Shown: positions 39,983 through 48,675, counted from the first letter of the stretch. The stretch is 64,000 nucleotides of DNA from an uncultured Oscillospiraceae bacterium (GCA_934565655.1 CAKTIE010000005.1:57960-121959), one strand, 5' to 3'. Numbers and translations: made by a program. Notes: generated by a model from the sequence alone, not told the origin.

Positions 39983-40780
39983 ATGAAACAGAAATCAATA
40001 CTGCTCTGCCTGGTGCTGGCGCTGGCGCTGGTGTTTACCGGCTGCGGCGGACAGAATGTTCAGCAGCCGTCTTTGCCCCAGGAGAACATGGTCGGCGCGG
40101 GATCGGAGGATAATCCGCAGCAGACCGGCCCCGGCGTGACCGCTTCCGGAACAGCCGCGGAAACCGATGGCCGACTGGTCTATACCGTGGATTATGATCA
40201 GGGCATTCTGGACGGCAGCGGCGAAAGCGGTTGGTTTGTCACCTCGTGGCTGGCCAAGGGCTACGGCACCCGCTACTATGCAGTGAATCCGGAGACCGGC
40301 CTGGTCATTGAAGGCGAGGAGGGTGCGCCGGTGGTGCTCTGCGGTGACGGCATCGTGCGCTTTGTCTGGAAGGATGCCTCCGGCAATGAGGTCAGTGCGG
40401 ACACCGTTTATTTTATGGGCGACGCGCCGCAGACCTATACCCTTTACGCCCAGATCTATGGCCAGGACGGCCAGCTCCGGGAGGAGCGGGAGGTGCTGAC
40501 CTGGACGCAGACGGCGGAGGATCCCTATTTTTCGCAGGTGCTGCCTGCCATGGAGCGTATCGTGGCGGAGCTGAGCGGCGGCAGTGTGGAGGGCCGCATG
40601 TCCGTGCTGAGCGTGGCGGCAGACGGTGCTGACGCGGTGATCTACGGCCAGAACGGCGGCGAGCTGATCCGTCTGCCGGGTGTGGACGCCTCCGGTATTT
40701 TTGCCTACGCCAGTCAGGATGGTACCTTTGTCTCCGTCTACCGTCCGGACAGCGATCAGACGGAGTTCTATCGTTTTTGA
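39983..40780 (+). CDS. Hypothetical lipoprotein
   Basis: A 265-residue secreted protein. The signal peptide is clear (MKQKSILLCLVLALALVF) with lipobox FTGC at residues 18-21, followed by a Gln/Pro/Gly-rich linker to about residue 62. The rest is rich in beta-forming residues and acidic side chains, without recognised motifs. AGGAGG lies 9 bases before the ATG. It is divergent from the large HTH protein gene. Function unknown. Confidence 0.78.
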   Translation: MKQKSILLCLVLALALVFTGCGGQNVQQPSLPQENMVGAGSEDNPQQTGPGVTASGTAAETDGRLVYTVDYDQGILDGSGESGWFVTSWLAKGYGTRYYAVNPETGLVIEGEEGAPVVLCGDGIVRFVWKDASGNEVSADTVYFMGDAPQTYTLYAQIYGQDGQLREEREVLTWTQTAEDPYFSQVLPAMERIVAELSGGSVEGRMSVLSVAADGADAVIYGQNGGELIRLPGVDASGIFAYASQDGTFVSVYRPDSDQTEFYRF

Positions 40781-40800
40781 GAAGCCGGAGCAATAGGATG

Positions 40801-40844
40801 AAAACCGACAGGGCCACCCCTTACGGGGTGGCCCTGTCGGTTTT
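40801..40844. terminator. Perfect 20-bp bidirectional terminator
   Basis: AAAACCGACAGGGCCACCCC pairs with its reverse complement around TTAC. It separates the lipoprotein gene from the converging ene-reductase gene. Confidence 0.92.
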
Positions 40845-40872
40845 GAGAGAATACAGAAAGAGGTGTTATGAT

Positions 40873-42801
40873 TCAGATCTTCAGCGCGGCCTCCAGCGCG
40901 TCGCCGGTGGCCAGCACCGCATTGCCGGGGGCCTTGGCGGCCTCGCCGATCACCAGCACCTGACCGGCCACCTTCTCGGCGGTCTCCTTCAGGGCGGTGT
41001 TGGAGCGGGAGCCCATGGCCAGCACGATGTTGTCATAGCCCCGCAGGGAACCGGAAGTGCCGTCCGCCAGCGCGTAGTCCACGCCGTCGGCATAGAACTG
41101 GGTCACCTTGGCGCCGGGACGCAGCAGGACGTGATTCTCCTCGAAGTTCTCGAACATGTAGCGGCGGTTCTCCGGGGTCACGTCGGCGGCGATGACATCC
41201 TTCATCTCAATGACTGCTACCTGATGGCCGCGCTCGGCCAGATACTCGGCAGCCTCGCAGCCCACCATGCCGCCGCCGACCACCAGGACGCGCTTGCCCA
41301 TCTGAGCCTTGCCATCCAGCATGTCCTGGGCGGTCACATAGCCGCAGTCGGAAAGGCCGGGGATGGGCAGGATCAGGGGCGTGGAGCCGGTGGCCAGAAT
41401 GATGGCGTCGGGAGCAAGAGACCGCAGCAGCATCTCGTCGGCCTCCACGCCGCAGCGCAGGTCGACGCCTGCCTGTTGGCACTTGACGATCATGGAACGG
41501 ATGGCCTCGGTCAGCTGGCCCTTGCCGGTGGGATAGGCGGCGATGCGGAAGTTGCCGCCCAGCTCATTGGCCTTCTCCACCAGCGTTACCTGATGGCCGC
41601 GGACGGCGCAGGCCCACGCGGCGTACAATCCGCCGGGGCCGCCGCCCACCACGGTGACGCGCTTCTTCTCCGGAGCGGGGGTCAGCTCACACTCCCGGCC
41701 CACGCAGGGGTTTACCGCGCAGGTGATGGGCTTACCGGCGAACATATTGGGTACGCAGCCCAGCAGACAGCCGATGCAGGGAGAGAGCGTCTCCAGCTGG
41801 CCGTTCCGGGCCTTGGCAGGCAGCTCCGGGTCGGCGATGCTTTGACGGCCGAAGGCGATGAGGTCGGCCCGGCCCTGCTTCACCAGCAGCTCGGCGTACT
41901 GGGGCTCGGTGAACCGGCCTACGGCGATAACGGGCACGGATACCGCCCGCTTGATCTCCGTCACCAGATCGGCGTTGAAGCCGCCGTGGGTGACGCCGGG
42001 GGCCCACATGAATTCGTCATGCAGGTGGACGGCGCGGGTCACATGCAGGGCGTCCACGCCGCACTCCTGCTCCAGATAGGCCGCCACAGCCGCCGCGTCC
42101 TGCACGCTTTGGCCGCCCTCCACCTCGTCGCAGGCGTTGATGCGGCACAGGATGGGCAGGTTGCCGCCGGTCTTGCGGCGGATGTTCTCGATGATGAGCC
42201 GGGGCAGGCGCATGCGGTTCTCAAAGCAGCCGCCGAACTCGTCGGTGCGGTTGTTGGTGCGCTGGGAGATGAAGGTGCTGACCAGATAACCGTGGGCGCA
42301 GTGCACCTCCACCATGTCGATACCGGCCTGCTGGGCGCGGCGTGCCGCGTCGCCGTAGCACTCGATGATGCGGTAGACCTCCTCGTTGGACACGGCCTCC
42401 GGGATCTCCCGGCCCGCCGAGGCGGGCATGGCGCTGGCGGCCTTCAGGGGATAGCCCGTCAGGGCGGAGTTGCCCTCGGGGCCTGCGTGCTGTAACTGGA
42501 TGGACACCTTGGCGCCGTAGGCGTGGCAGGCGTCCGCCACACGGCGGAAGCTCTCCACCGTGTCGTCAGAGAACAGGCAGGGCTTCCGGGGGCCACCCTT
42601 GGCCTCCCGGTACACCACCGTGGACTCAATGGTAATCAGGCCGAAGCCGCCCTTGGCCCGGGCCTGATAGTAGGACAGGGACCGGTCACTGAGGGTGCCG
42701 TCGGTGTTGGCCAGATTGTTGCCCATGGGAGGCACCACAAAGCGGTTGGGAACGGTCACCGTGCCGATCTGCACGGGAGAAAACATGGTCGGGAATTTCA
42801 T
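40873..42801 (-). CDS. FMN/Fe-S/FAD ene-reductase (2,4-dienoyl-CoA reductase-like)
   Basis: A 642-residue three-domain flavoprotein. The OYE-type TIM barrel (about residues 1-330) has RFVVPPMGNNLA, VEVHCAHGYLVSTFISQRTN and a phosphate site AVGRF. A 4Fe-4S site follows as CIGCLLGC and a later Cys in ITCAVNP (about 340-370). The C-terminal Rossmann domains have VVGGGPGGLYAAWACAV and VVGGGMVGCEAAEYLA. Relatives include FadH and the bile-acid enzymes BaiCD/BaiH, which reduce conjugated C=C bonds with NAD(P)H. It is the last gene of the shikimate-type operon, 23 bases after aroE1. Reduction of an enone such as 3-dehydroshikimate is a hypothesis. Confidence 0.9.
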   Translation of the reverse strand: MKFPTMFSPVQIGTVTVPNRFVVPPMGNNLANTDGTLSDRSLSYYQARAKGGFGLITIESTVVYREAKGGPRKPCLFSDDTVESFRRVADACHAYGAKVSIQLQHAGPEGNSALTGYPLKAASAMPASAGREIPEAVSNEEVYRIIECYGDAARRAQQAGIDMVEVHCAHGYLVSTFISQRTNNRTDEFGGCFENRMRLPRLIIENIRRKTGGNLPILCRINACDEVEGGQSVQDAAAVAAYLEQECGVDALHVTRAVHLHDEFMWAPGVTHGGFNADLVTEIKRAVSVPVIAVGRFTEPQYAELLVKQGRADLIAFGRQSIADPELPAKARNGQLETLSPCIGCLLGCVPNMFAGKPITCAVNPCVGRECELTPAPEKKRVTVVGGGPGGLYAAWACAVRGHQVTLVEKANELGGNFRIAAYPTGKGQLTEAIRSMIVKCQQAGVDLRCGVEADEMLLRSLAPDAIILATGSTPLILPIPGLSDCGYVTAQDMLDGKAQMGKRVLVVGGGMVGCEAAEYLAERGHQVAVIEMKDVIAADVTPENRRYMFENFEENHVLLRPGAKVTQFYADGVDYALADGTSGSLRGYDNIVLAMGSRSNTALKETAEKVAGQVLVIGEAAKAPGNAVLATGDALEAALKI

Positions 42802-42824
42802 CGTCGCACCTCACTTTCTCGTTG

Positions 42825-43697
42825 TCAGGAGAAGAACTTCTCCAGCACTTCCTGGGCGGGCATATCCTTGCCGGTGAACAGCTTGAAGGCCGCCACACCC
42901 TGCCACAGCAGCATGCCGATGCCGCCCACGGCGGCCTTGCAGCCCGCCGCCTTGGCTTCCTGGATCATGCGGGTCTCGCGGGGGTTGTATACCGTGTCCG
43001 CCACCACCAGATCGGCGCGGAACAGGGAGGGGTCAATGAGGGTCTCGCCGTCCAGGGGCTTCATGCCCACCTTGGTGGCGTTTACCAGAATGTCGCAGCC
43101 CTTCACCGCCTCGGCCAGCGCGGCGCTGTCCTCCAGCGGCGTAATGGATGCCTTGCAGCCGGGGACGGCCTGGGCCAGCTTCTCCACGGTATGTTGGCCG
43201 TTGGCGTAAAACTCGTCGTCGCGGTTGAAGATGGCGATCTCCGCCGCGCCGTCCAGCGCCGCCTGCACGCAGATGGCGGTGGCAGCGCCGCCCGCGCCCA
43301 GCACCACCAGACGCTGGCCCTTCACTTCGATGCCGTGCTCATGGAGGTTGCGGACGAAGCCCACGCCGTCGGTGTTGTGGCCGGTCAGCCTGCCGTCCTC
43401 GCTGACGGTGACGGTGTTGCACGCGCCGATGAGCCGTGCGGCGGGGGACAGCTCATCCAGATAGGCCGCCACGGCGGTCTTGCAGGGCATGGTGATGTTG
43501 AAGCCGCCCACGCCCAGGGTCTTGAGGGCCTGCACGCCCGCTTCGGTCTGCTCCAGAGGAATGTTGAAGGCCAGATACGCGGCGTCAAGACCGGTGCGCT
43601 GGAAGCTGTAATTATACATGGCGGGAGAGCCGGAGTGTCCCACCGGGGAGCCGATCAGGCAAAAGAGCTTGGTGTGTCCGGAAATTCTGCTTTCCAT
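42825..43697 (-). CDS. Shikimate/quinate dehydrogenase-like protein (paralogue 1)
   Basis: A 290-residue AroE-family enzyme that interconverts 3-dehydroshikimate and shikimate, or quinate, with NAD(P)H. The substrate loop GHSGSPAMYN (about residue 21), catalytic Lys in NITMPCKTAV, NTDGVGFVRNL and the nucleotide motif VLGAGGAATAI are present. Tyr replaces the usual His in SPAMHN, and Cys precedes the catalytic Lys; both features are shared with the second paralogue at 46658. GGAGGAT precedes the start. It sits between the TIM-barrel gene and the ene-reductase gene, which suggests a catabolic rather than biosynthetic role. Confidence 0.88.
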   Translation of the reverse strand: MESRISGHTKLFCLIGSPVGHSGSPAMYNYSFQRTGLDAAYLAFNIPLEQTEAGVQALKTLGVGGFNITMPCKTAVAAYLDELSPAARLIGACNTVTVSEDGRLTGHNTDGVGFVRNLHEHGIEVKGQRLVVLGAGGAATAICVQAALDGAAEIAIFNRDDEFYANGQHTVEKLAQAVPGCKASITPLEDSAALAEAVKGCDILVNATKVGMKPLDGETLIDPSLFRADLVVADTVYNPRETRMIQEAKAAGCKAAVGGIGMLLWQGVAAFKLFTGKDMPAQEVLEKFFS

Positions 43698-43729
43698 AGT
43701 GTCATCCTCCTATATATCGTCGATATGGT

Positions 43730-44575
43730 TTACTGTTCCAGTACTTCGGGCCATGCCTGGGCCAGCACGGCGCGGGTGGCGTCGAAGTTGGCCTTGGCTG
43801 CGGCGGCCACGCCGGCGGCGAGGATCTCGTCGCTGATGACCTCCACGCCCATGACGGCGGGCAGGATGCCCTTGTCACGCAGCATCTTCACGAAGCCCGC
43901 GGTGTCGCCGTAGCCGGTGCCGGGCAGCATGCGGTCATGCATGGACTCGTCACGGAGGATGCTCTTGGCGTAGGGGTGGGCCTGCACGTCGTTGATCTGC
44001 ACGGCCACGATCTTCTCGGCGGGGATGTCCGCCAGCAGCGCGGGATCGTAGCTCTGACCGGCACGCACCCAGTGCCAGGAGTCCAGGATCAGCTTGGCGT
44101 TGTCGCAGCCGGAGGCCTTCACCACGGCCCATGCCTTCTTGATATCGGGCAGGCCGCTGTAAGGCATAGGCTCCACGCCGATGGTGTACTTTCCGGCCCG
44201 ATGGCACAGCTCGCGCAGCTTCTGGGCGGTGTGCTCCACGGAGTAGTTCTCCATCAGGCCGCAGTTGATGTGGTTCACGCCGAACAGCTCACACATATGG
44301 AAGCACATCTGCTCCTTGTACTTCTGCTCATAGGAGCGGTGATCCTCCGCCCACTGGACGATGTACTCCACCTCGGTGACCTTCATGCCGTATTTGTCCA
44401 GAATGGCCAGGATGTCGGCGTCGAACAGGCCCTCGTTCAGGGCATCCACATAGGTCTCCGCCCGCAGGCCGATGCCCTCAAAGCCTGCTTCCTTGGCGGC
44501 GGATACGCGCTCCTCGAAGGTGCACTGGTCGCCCAGGGTCCAGGAGCTGATGGTGATGGGATACTTCTGAGACAT
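43730..44575 (-). CDS. Sugar phosphate isomerase/epimerase-like TIM barrel (possible 3-dehydroshikimate dehydratase)
   Basis: A 281-residue AP endonuclease 2 / xylose isomerase-like barrel. Metal ligands of the family are visible: the Glu in IGVEPMPYSG, Asp and His in LILDSWHWVRAG, the Asp in VQINDVQAHP and the Glu in MGVEVISDE. The superfamily contains IolE, IolI, hydroxypyruvate isomerase and the AsbF/QuiC-type 3-dehydroshikimate dehydratases. Flanking aroE and aroK genes make a shikimate-pathway intermediate the likely substrate, but the exact reaction is not shown by sequence. GAGGAA precedes the ATG. Confidence 0.82.
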   Translation of the reverse strand: MSQKYPITISSWTLGDQCTFEERVSAAKEAGFEGIGLRAETYVDALNEGLFDADILAILDKYGMKVTEVEYIVQWAEDHRSYEQKYKEQMCFHMCELFGVNHINCGLMENYSVEHTAQKLRELCHRAGKYTIGVEPMPYSGLPDIKKAWAVVKASGCDNAKLILDSWHWVRAGQSYDPALLADIPAEKIVAVQINDVQAHPYAKSILRDESMHDRMLPGTGYGDTAGFVKMLRDKGILPAVMGVEVISDEILAAGVAAAAKANFDATRAVLAQAWPEVLEQ

Positions 44576-44615
44576 GGTAGGTTCCTCCTCAAATTACATT
44601 ATTTTGTATTATGTG

Positions 44616-45125
44616 TTAGGTTTCGTTGACCTGCCGCAGCACGGCGCGGCAGACTTCTTCAATGGTCAGCTCCGAGGTATCGACGGTCACGTCGGCGGCG
44701 GCCTCGTAGGCGCTGCGGCGCTGGGCCATCAGGGCGGCGATGTCCGCTACATTTTTTTTGCCCTGCAGCAGGGGACGCTCGTCGCTGTCCCTGACCCGCT
44801 CCAGAATGACCTCCGGGCGGGCGGTCAGCAGCACCACCGTGCCGCAGCGGCGCATGGCGGCCACATTTTCCTGCCGCATGGCCACGCCGCCGCCGCAGGA
44901 GACCAGGCAGGTGCTTCCGGCGGCCAGACCCTCCAGCAGCGCCGTTTCGCACCGGCGGAAGTGGCCCTCGCCCTTCTGGGCGAAGATCTCCGGGATGGTC
45001 ATGCCCTCATTCCGGGCGATCTGCTGATCCATTTCGATGACCGGAAGCTTCAGCATCCGGCCCAGGGCGGCGGAGACGGAGGTCTTGCCCACGCCCATGA
45101 AGCCGATAAAGAACAGTGTTTTCAT
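44616..45125 (-). CDS. aroK: Shikimate kinase
   Basis: A 169-residue P-loop kinase that forms shikimate 3-phosphate. Walker A is GFMGVGKT (residues 8-15), the shikimate-binding Asp lies in VIEMDQQIA (about residue 33), and the LID/sugar motif is SCGGGVAMR (about residue 76) with RPLLQGK later. It starts one base after the MFS gene ends, so the imported or regenerated shikimate could be routed to aromatic synthesis. It could also be the housekeeping kinase placed in this cluster. Confidence 0.92.
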   Translation of the reverse strand: MKTLFFIGFMGVGKTSVSAALGRMLKLPVIEMDQQIARNEGMTIPEIFAQKGEGHFRRCETALLEGLAAGSTCLVSCGGGVAMRQENVAAMRRCGTVVLLTARPEVILERVRDSDERPLLQGKKNVADIAALMAQRRSAYEAAADVTVDTSELTIEEVCRAVLRQVNET

Positions 45126-45126
45126 G

Positions 45127-46347
45127 TTACTGCACCTGCGCTGCCCACTCCCGCTTCTGGCAGATGTTCAGGTACACCGCCAGCAGGATGCCCACCAGCG
45201 TCACCGCCATGTTGAACAGCACCACCAGCCGGGGGCCGTTGGCGCCACCCACACGGGTCAGCACACCGGCCACGCTGATGACGATGTAGTTGGCCACGCT
45301 GGAGGAGATCATGACGATGGAGGTGATGACGCCCCGGTTCTTGGGGAACATCTCATTGGCCACCGCCGTCACCAGCTGCAGAACGCCGCCTGCCGCGAAG
45401 AAGCCCAGCAGGAAGCCGCCTGCCAGACACATGACCGGCTTCTGGATGAAGTAGATGGCGGCCAGCGTCGCCAGCGCCACGCAGGGATAGATCACCAGGA
45501 TCTTGGCGGGCTCCACGTTCCGCTTCAGCAGCGCCGCGCTGACGAACAGCGCCACCACGATGCCCACGGAGTAGAAGGACTGAATCTTACTGGGGTCGGC
45601 CAGGCCGTACAGCGTGCCCAGCTCCTGATTGCAGTTCATCCACAGCATGAAGGTGGTGGAGGTGGTGAAGCCCAGACACACCAGCACGATGGCCGCGGGG
45701 GTGAAGTGCATCTTCTCCTTCTTCTGGCCCTTGACCTTCACCACCTTTTCAAAGGGCGGGAAGGGCAGGAACGCCAGCAGGATGCCGTCAGCGATGATGA
45801 TGACCGCCGTGGCGATAAAGATGGTGCGGAAGGGCAGGGCGTGAGCCGCCACAAAGCCGATGGCGAAGGGCAGCAGGAACTGGGCGATGGAGATGGACAG
45901 CTTGGTGAAGATGTTGGCGATGGTGCCCTTCTCCTTGAAGATCTCCATACAGGAGGGGGTGATGCTGGTATCCAGGAAGGAGTTGGCCATACCGCTGACC
46001 ACCGCCAGCGCGTAGCCTACATACAGATTGGGGGCAAAGGTGATGCCCAGCAGGAAGATGGCGTACAGCCCGCAGCCGATCAGGGCGGAGAGCCGCCGGC
46101 CCAGCTGGTCGCTGAGGGGCCCGGCCACCGGAAAGGCAACCAACCGGCCCAGTCCGATGGCGGCGATGACCGCCACCACGCCGGAGACGTCATAGCTGCC
46201 GTCAGTCAGTGTCGATGCGCCCCACAGGGCGGCGAAGTTCTGCTTGTACTGTCCCATAATGGTGGCTGCCACGCCCAGAACGAAATAGGTGATGTACAGG
46301 GCCAGCGCCGTGGGATAGTATTTGCGGGATTCCACAGTCTGGTTCAT
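45127..46347 (-). CDS. MFS transporter (probable shikimate/quinate or related acid carrier)
   Basis: A 406-residue major facilitator with about twelve helices. The loop 2-3 motif is seen as AFPVAGPLSDQLGRRLSALIG. A charged central loop, PPFEKVVKVKGQKKEK, separates the two halves. The start at 46347 (MNQTVESRKYYPTALAL) has AAGGAA upstream; the frame is open through the preceding inverted-repeat element but that extension is not protein-like. Its place upstream of aroK and the other genes suggests uptake of the pathway substrate. The substrate is inference. Confidence 0.85.
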   Translation of the reverse strand: MNQTVESRKYYPTALALYITYFVLGVAATIMGQYKQNFAALWGASTLTDGSYDVSGVVAVIAAIGLGRLVAFPVAGPLSDQLGRRLSALIGCGLYAIFLLGITFAPNLYVGYALAVVSGMANSFLDTSITPSCMEIFKEKGTIANIFTKLSISIAQFLLPFAIGFVAAHALPFRTIFIATAVIIIADGILLAFLPFPPFEKVVKVKGQKKEKMHFTPAAIVLVCLGFTTSTTFMLWMNCNQELGTLYGLADPSKIQSFYSVGIVVALFVSAALLKRNVEPAKILVIYPCVALATLAAIYFIQKPVMCLAGGFLLGFFAAGGVLQLVTAVANEMFPKNRGVITSIVMISSSVANYIVISVAGVLTRVGGANGPRLVVLFNMAVTLVGILLAVYLNICQKREWAAQVQ

Positions 46348-46376
46348 GATGATGTTCCTTTCTCTTCTCTTTATTG

Positions 46377-46654
46377 TACCATCGATTGACAAGGGCAGAC
46401 GCGGTTTTGACGGGCAGAAATGCGCCCATACTGCGTCAAGTCCCTTGACAATACGGCAAGTATTCTCTGCGGGCCTTTTCTTGTCTGGACACATTTCTGC
46501 TCCGACAAAACTGCAAGGCACCTGCCAGCGATGGATTTTCGAGTGATTTTTGGTTTTTGAGACGCAGGCTTGCTGGCGCAAGCCAAGGCGAAAAGGGCAA
46601 AAAGCGCCGGAAAGACACGCTGTCAGGCGTGTTTGCCCTTGTTAATCGATGGTA
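46377..46654. mobile_element. 278-bp MITE-like element with ~27-bp terminal inverted repeats
   Basis: The left end TACCATCGATTGACAAGGGC and the right end, read in reverse as TACCATCGATTAACAAGGGC, match over about 27 bases with few mismatches (46377-46403 and 46628-46654). A TTG flanks both ends and may be a target duplication. No reading frame of a transposase is present. It fills the gap between aroE2 and the MFS gene; at its MFS-side edge the junction creates TGGTACAAT, an extended -10 reading into the MFS gene. Copy number elsewhere cannot be seen. Confidence 0.75.
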
Positions 46655-46657
46655 TTG

Positions 46658-47521
46658 TTAGGTATACAGAAGTTCTTTGATCTCCTCAATGGGCATCTCC
46701 AGCCCGCTGTACAGCCGGAAGGCCTCCGCGCCCTGACACAGCAGCATGCCCAGTCCGTCGCAGGTTCTGCATCCGGCGGCCCGGGCGTCCCGCAGCAGCT
46801 TCGTCTCCGGCGGGGCGTATACCACGTCCGTCACCACCAGCTCGGGGCGGAAGCAGCTCTGGTCGGTGATGACGCTGCGCTCCACATCCGGGTCCATGCC
46901 TACCCGCGTGGCGTTGGAGAGGATGTCGCAGCGGCGGATGGCCTTGTAAAGATCCCGTCCGTCGTCCAGATCGTGGAGGGAGAGGGAGCACTCCGGCGCG
47001 GCCTTGGCGATGCTTTGCAGCGTCTGCTCCACACGGGGCCAGAACTCGTCCTTCCGGTTGAATACCGCGATCTCCGCCGCGCCCTCCAGCGCCGCCTGAC
47101 CGGCGATGGCCGAGGCGGCTCCGCCGCCGCCCAGCAGCACGATGCGCCTGCCCTTTACCTCCACGCCGCTGCGGCGGAGGTTCTGGGTGTAGCCCATGCC
47201 GTCGGTGTTGTACCCGGTCAGTACGCCGCCGTCGTTGACAATGACGTTCACCGCGCCGATGGCCTGCGCCTCCGGGGACAGCTTGTCCAGATACGGGATC
47301 ACAGCGCTCTTGCAGGGCATGGTCACGTTGGCGCCCCGCATATTCAGTGTGCGGATGGCCTGTACCGCCGCGCCCGCCTGCTCCTGCGTTACGCTGAAGG
47401 CCAGATACGCCCAGTCGAGACCGTATTTGGCGAAGCAGTGGTTATACATGGCCGGGGACTTGGAGTGCTCCACCGGAGTACCCATCAGCCCCAGCATGAC
47501 AGTGGTTCCTGAGAGATGCAT
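46658..47521 (-). CDS. Shikimate/quinate dehydrogenase-like protein (paralogue 2)
   Basis: A 287-residue AroE-family protein with VEHSKSPAMYN, NVTMPCKSAV, NTDGMGYTQNL and LLGGGGAASAI. Like paralogue 1 it has Tyr in SPAMYN and Cys before the catalytic Lys, so the two probably arose by duplication and may act on different stereoisomers or on quinate and shikimate. AGGAGG lies 9 bases before the ATG at 47521; the frame runs further up but the conserved region starts here. First gene after the LysR-controlled promoter. Confidence 0.87.
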   Translation of the reverse strand: MHLSGTTVMLGLMGTPVEHSKSPAMYNHCFAKYGLDWAYLAFSVTQEQAGAAVQAIRTLNMRGANVTMPCKSAVIPYLDKLSPEAQAIGAVNVIVNDGGVLTGYNTDGMGYTQNLRRSGVEVKGRRIVLLGGGGAASAIAGQAALEGAAEIAVFNRKDEFWPRVEQTLQSIAKAAPECSLSLHDLDDGRDLYKAIRRCDILSNATRVGMDPDVERSVITDQSCFRPELVVTDVVYAPPETKLLRDARAAGCRTCDGLGMLLCQGAEAFRLYSGLEMPIEEIKELLYT

Positions 47522-47573
47522 GCTTGATGCCTCCTTTTGCCGCCTTGCGCGGCGGCTTTTGTTGTCTGGCTCC

Positions 47574-47602
47574 ACTGTACCGCAATGACAAGAAATTAAC
47601 AA
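47574..47602 (-). promoter_or_regulatory. Promoter of the shikimate-type operon
   Basis: Minus strand: -35 TTGTTA (47597-47602), 17-base spacer, -10 TACAGT (47574-47579). It faces the divergent LysR gene (start 47683), the classic arrangement for LysR control. Confidence 0.68.
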
Positions 47603-47682
47603 ATCAATTTTTCCCATAAAAACCATAGATTTCTTTTATCATTTGTTGTATACTTGGTGCAGGGAAAGAGAGGTATGGCAGT

Positions 47683-48564
47683 ATGAATTTGTTGCATTTG
47701 CGGTACTTTGTGGAATTGGCCCATACCCAGCACTACACGCGGGCGGCGGAGCAGCTGTGCATCACGCAGCCCAGTCTGAGCCACGCCATCGCCCAGATGG
47801 AGGGCGAGCTGGGTGTCCCGCTGTTTGAAAAGCGGGGCCGCAACGTGGCGCTGACCCATTTTGGAGAGCAGTTCCTGACCTGCGCCCAGCAGACGCTGGC
47901 CACACTGGATGAGGGCGTGGATGCCCTGTGCCGGGTGGGCCGGGGCGAGGGCGTGATCCGCCTTGGACTGCTGCGGACGCTGGGCGTGGATTTCGTGCCG
48001 GGACTGGCCTCCCGCTTTCTGGCGGCCAATCCGGAGAAGAACATCCGCTTCAGCTTTCACACCGGCGTTACCAGCCAGCTGCTGGAGGGCCTGCTGGCCC
48101 ACCAGTACGATCTGGTGTTTTCCTCCCGGCCTGCGCCGGAGATGGGGCTGACATCCATCCCCGTGGAGCAGCAGGATCTGGTGCTGATCGTGCCCCGGAA
48201 CCACCCGCTGGCCCGGTTCCACACGGTGGATCTGGCAGACACGCTGCCCTATCCCCAGGTGTATTTCAGCAAGGGCAGCGGCCTGCGGGACGTGATCGAC
48301 GGCCTTTTTGACCAGATCGGAGAGCAGCCCCATATCGCCTATGAGACGGAGGAGGATCAGGTGATCGCCGGTCTGGTGGCCCACGGCTTCGGCATCGCCG
48401 TGGTGCCCTATATGGAGATGCTGCTGCGGCTGGAGGTGAAGATCATTCAGATCGTCCGTCCGGTGTGGGAGCGGAATTTCTATATGGTCAGCGACGACCG
48501 GGCATTTCAATCCCCGGCAGTGCGCCAGTTCCGGCAGTTTATTCTGGACGGTACATCGTTGTAA
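47683..48564 (+). CDS. LysR-family regulator of the shikimate-type operon
   Basis: A 293-residue LysR protein. The helix-turn-helix (residues 15-40) reads HYTRAAEQLCITQPSLSHAIAQME in the family pattern; the effector domain starts near residue 90. It is of the CynR/GltC type. A TATACT -10 lies about 30 bases upstream. It is divergent from aroE2 and separated by 161 bases, so it most likely controls the aroE2-MFS-aroK-TIM-aroE1-ene-reductase group in response to a pathway metabolite (inference from arrangement). Confidence 0.92.
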   Translation: MNLLHLRYFVELAHTQHYTRAAEQLCITQPSLSHAIAQMEGELGVPLFEKRGRNVALTHFGEQFLTCAQQTLATLDEGVDALCRVGRGEGVIRLGLLRTLGVDFVPGLASRFLAANPEKNIRFSFHTGVTSQLLEGLLAHQYDLVFSSRPAPEMGLTSIPVEQQDLVLIVPRNHPLARFHTVDLADTLPYPQVYFSKGSGLRDVIDGLFDQIGEQPHIAYETEEDQVIAGLVAHGFGIAVVPYMEMLLRLEVKIIQIVRPVWERNFYMVSDDRAFQSPAVRQFRQFILDGTSL

Positions 48565-48637
48565 ATCTGCCCAATTATGCGGCGGAGGATTTGAACGCAT
48601 AGACGGCGTCTATGGGTTTTGTTAGAAAAATGCATGC

Positions 48638-48675
48638 AAAAACGGGCTGTTTTGTGAAAAAAACAGCCCGTTTTT
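48638..48675 (+). terminator. Terminator after the LysR gene
   Basis: AAAAACGGGCTGTTTT / AAAACAGCCCGTTTTT with a GTGAAA-type loop. A-tract and T-tract make it bidirectional. Confidence 0.9.
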
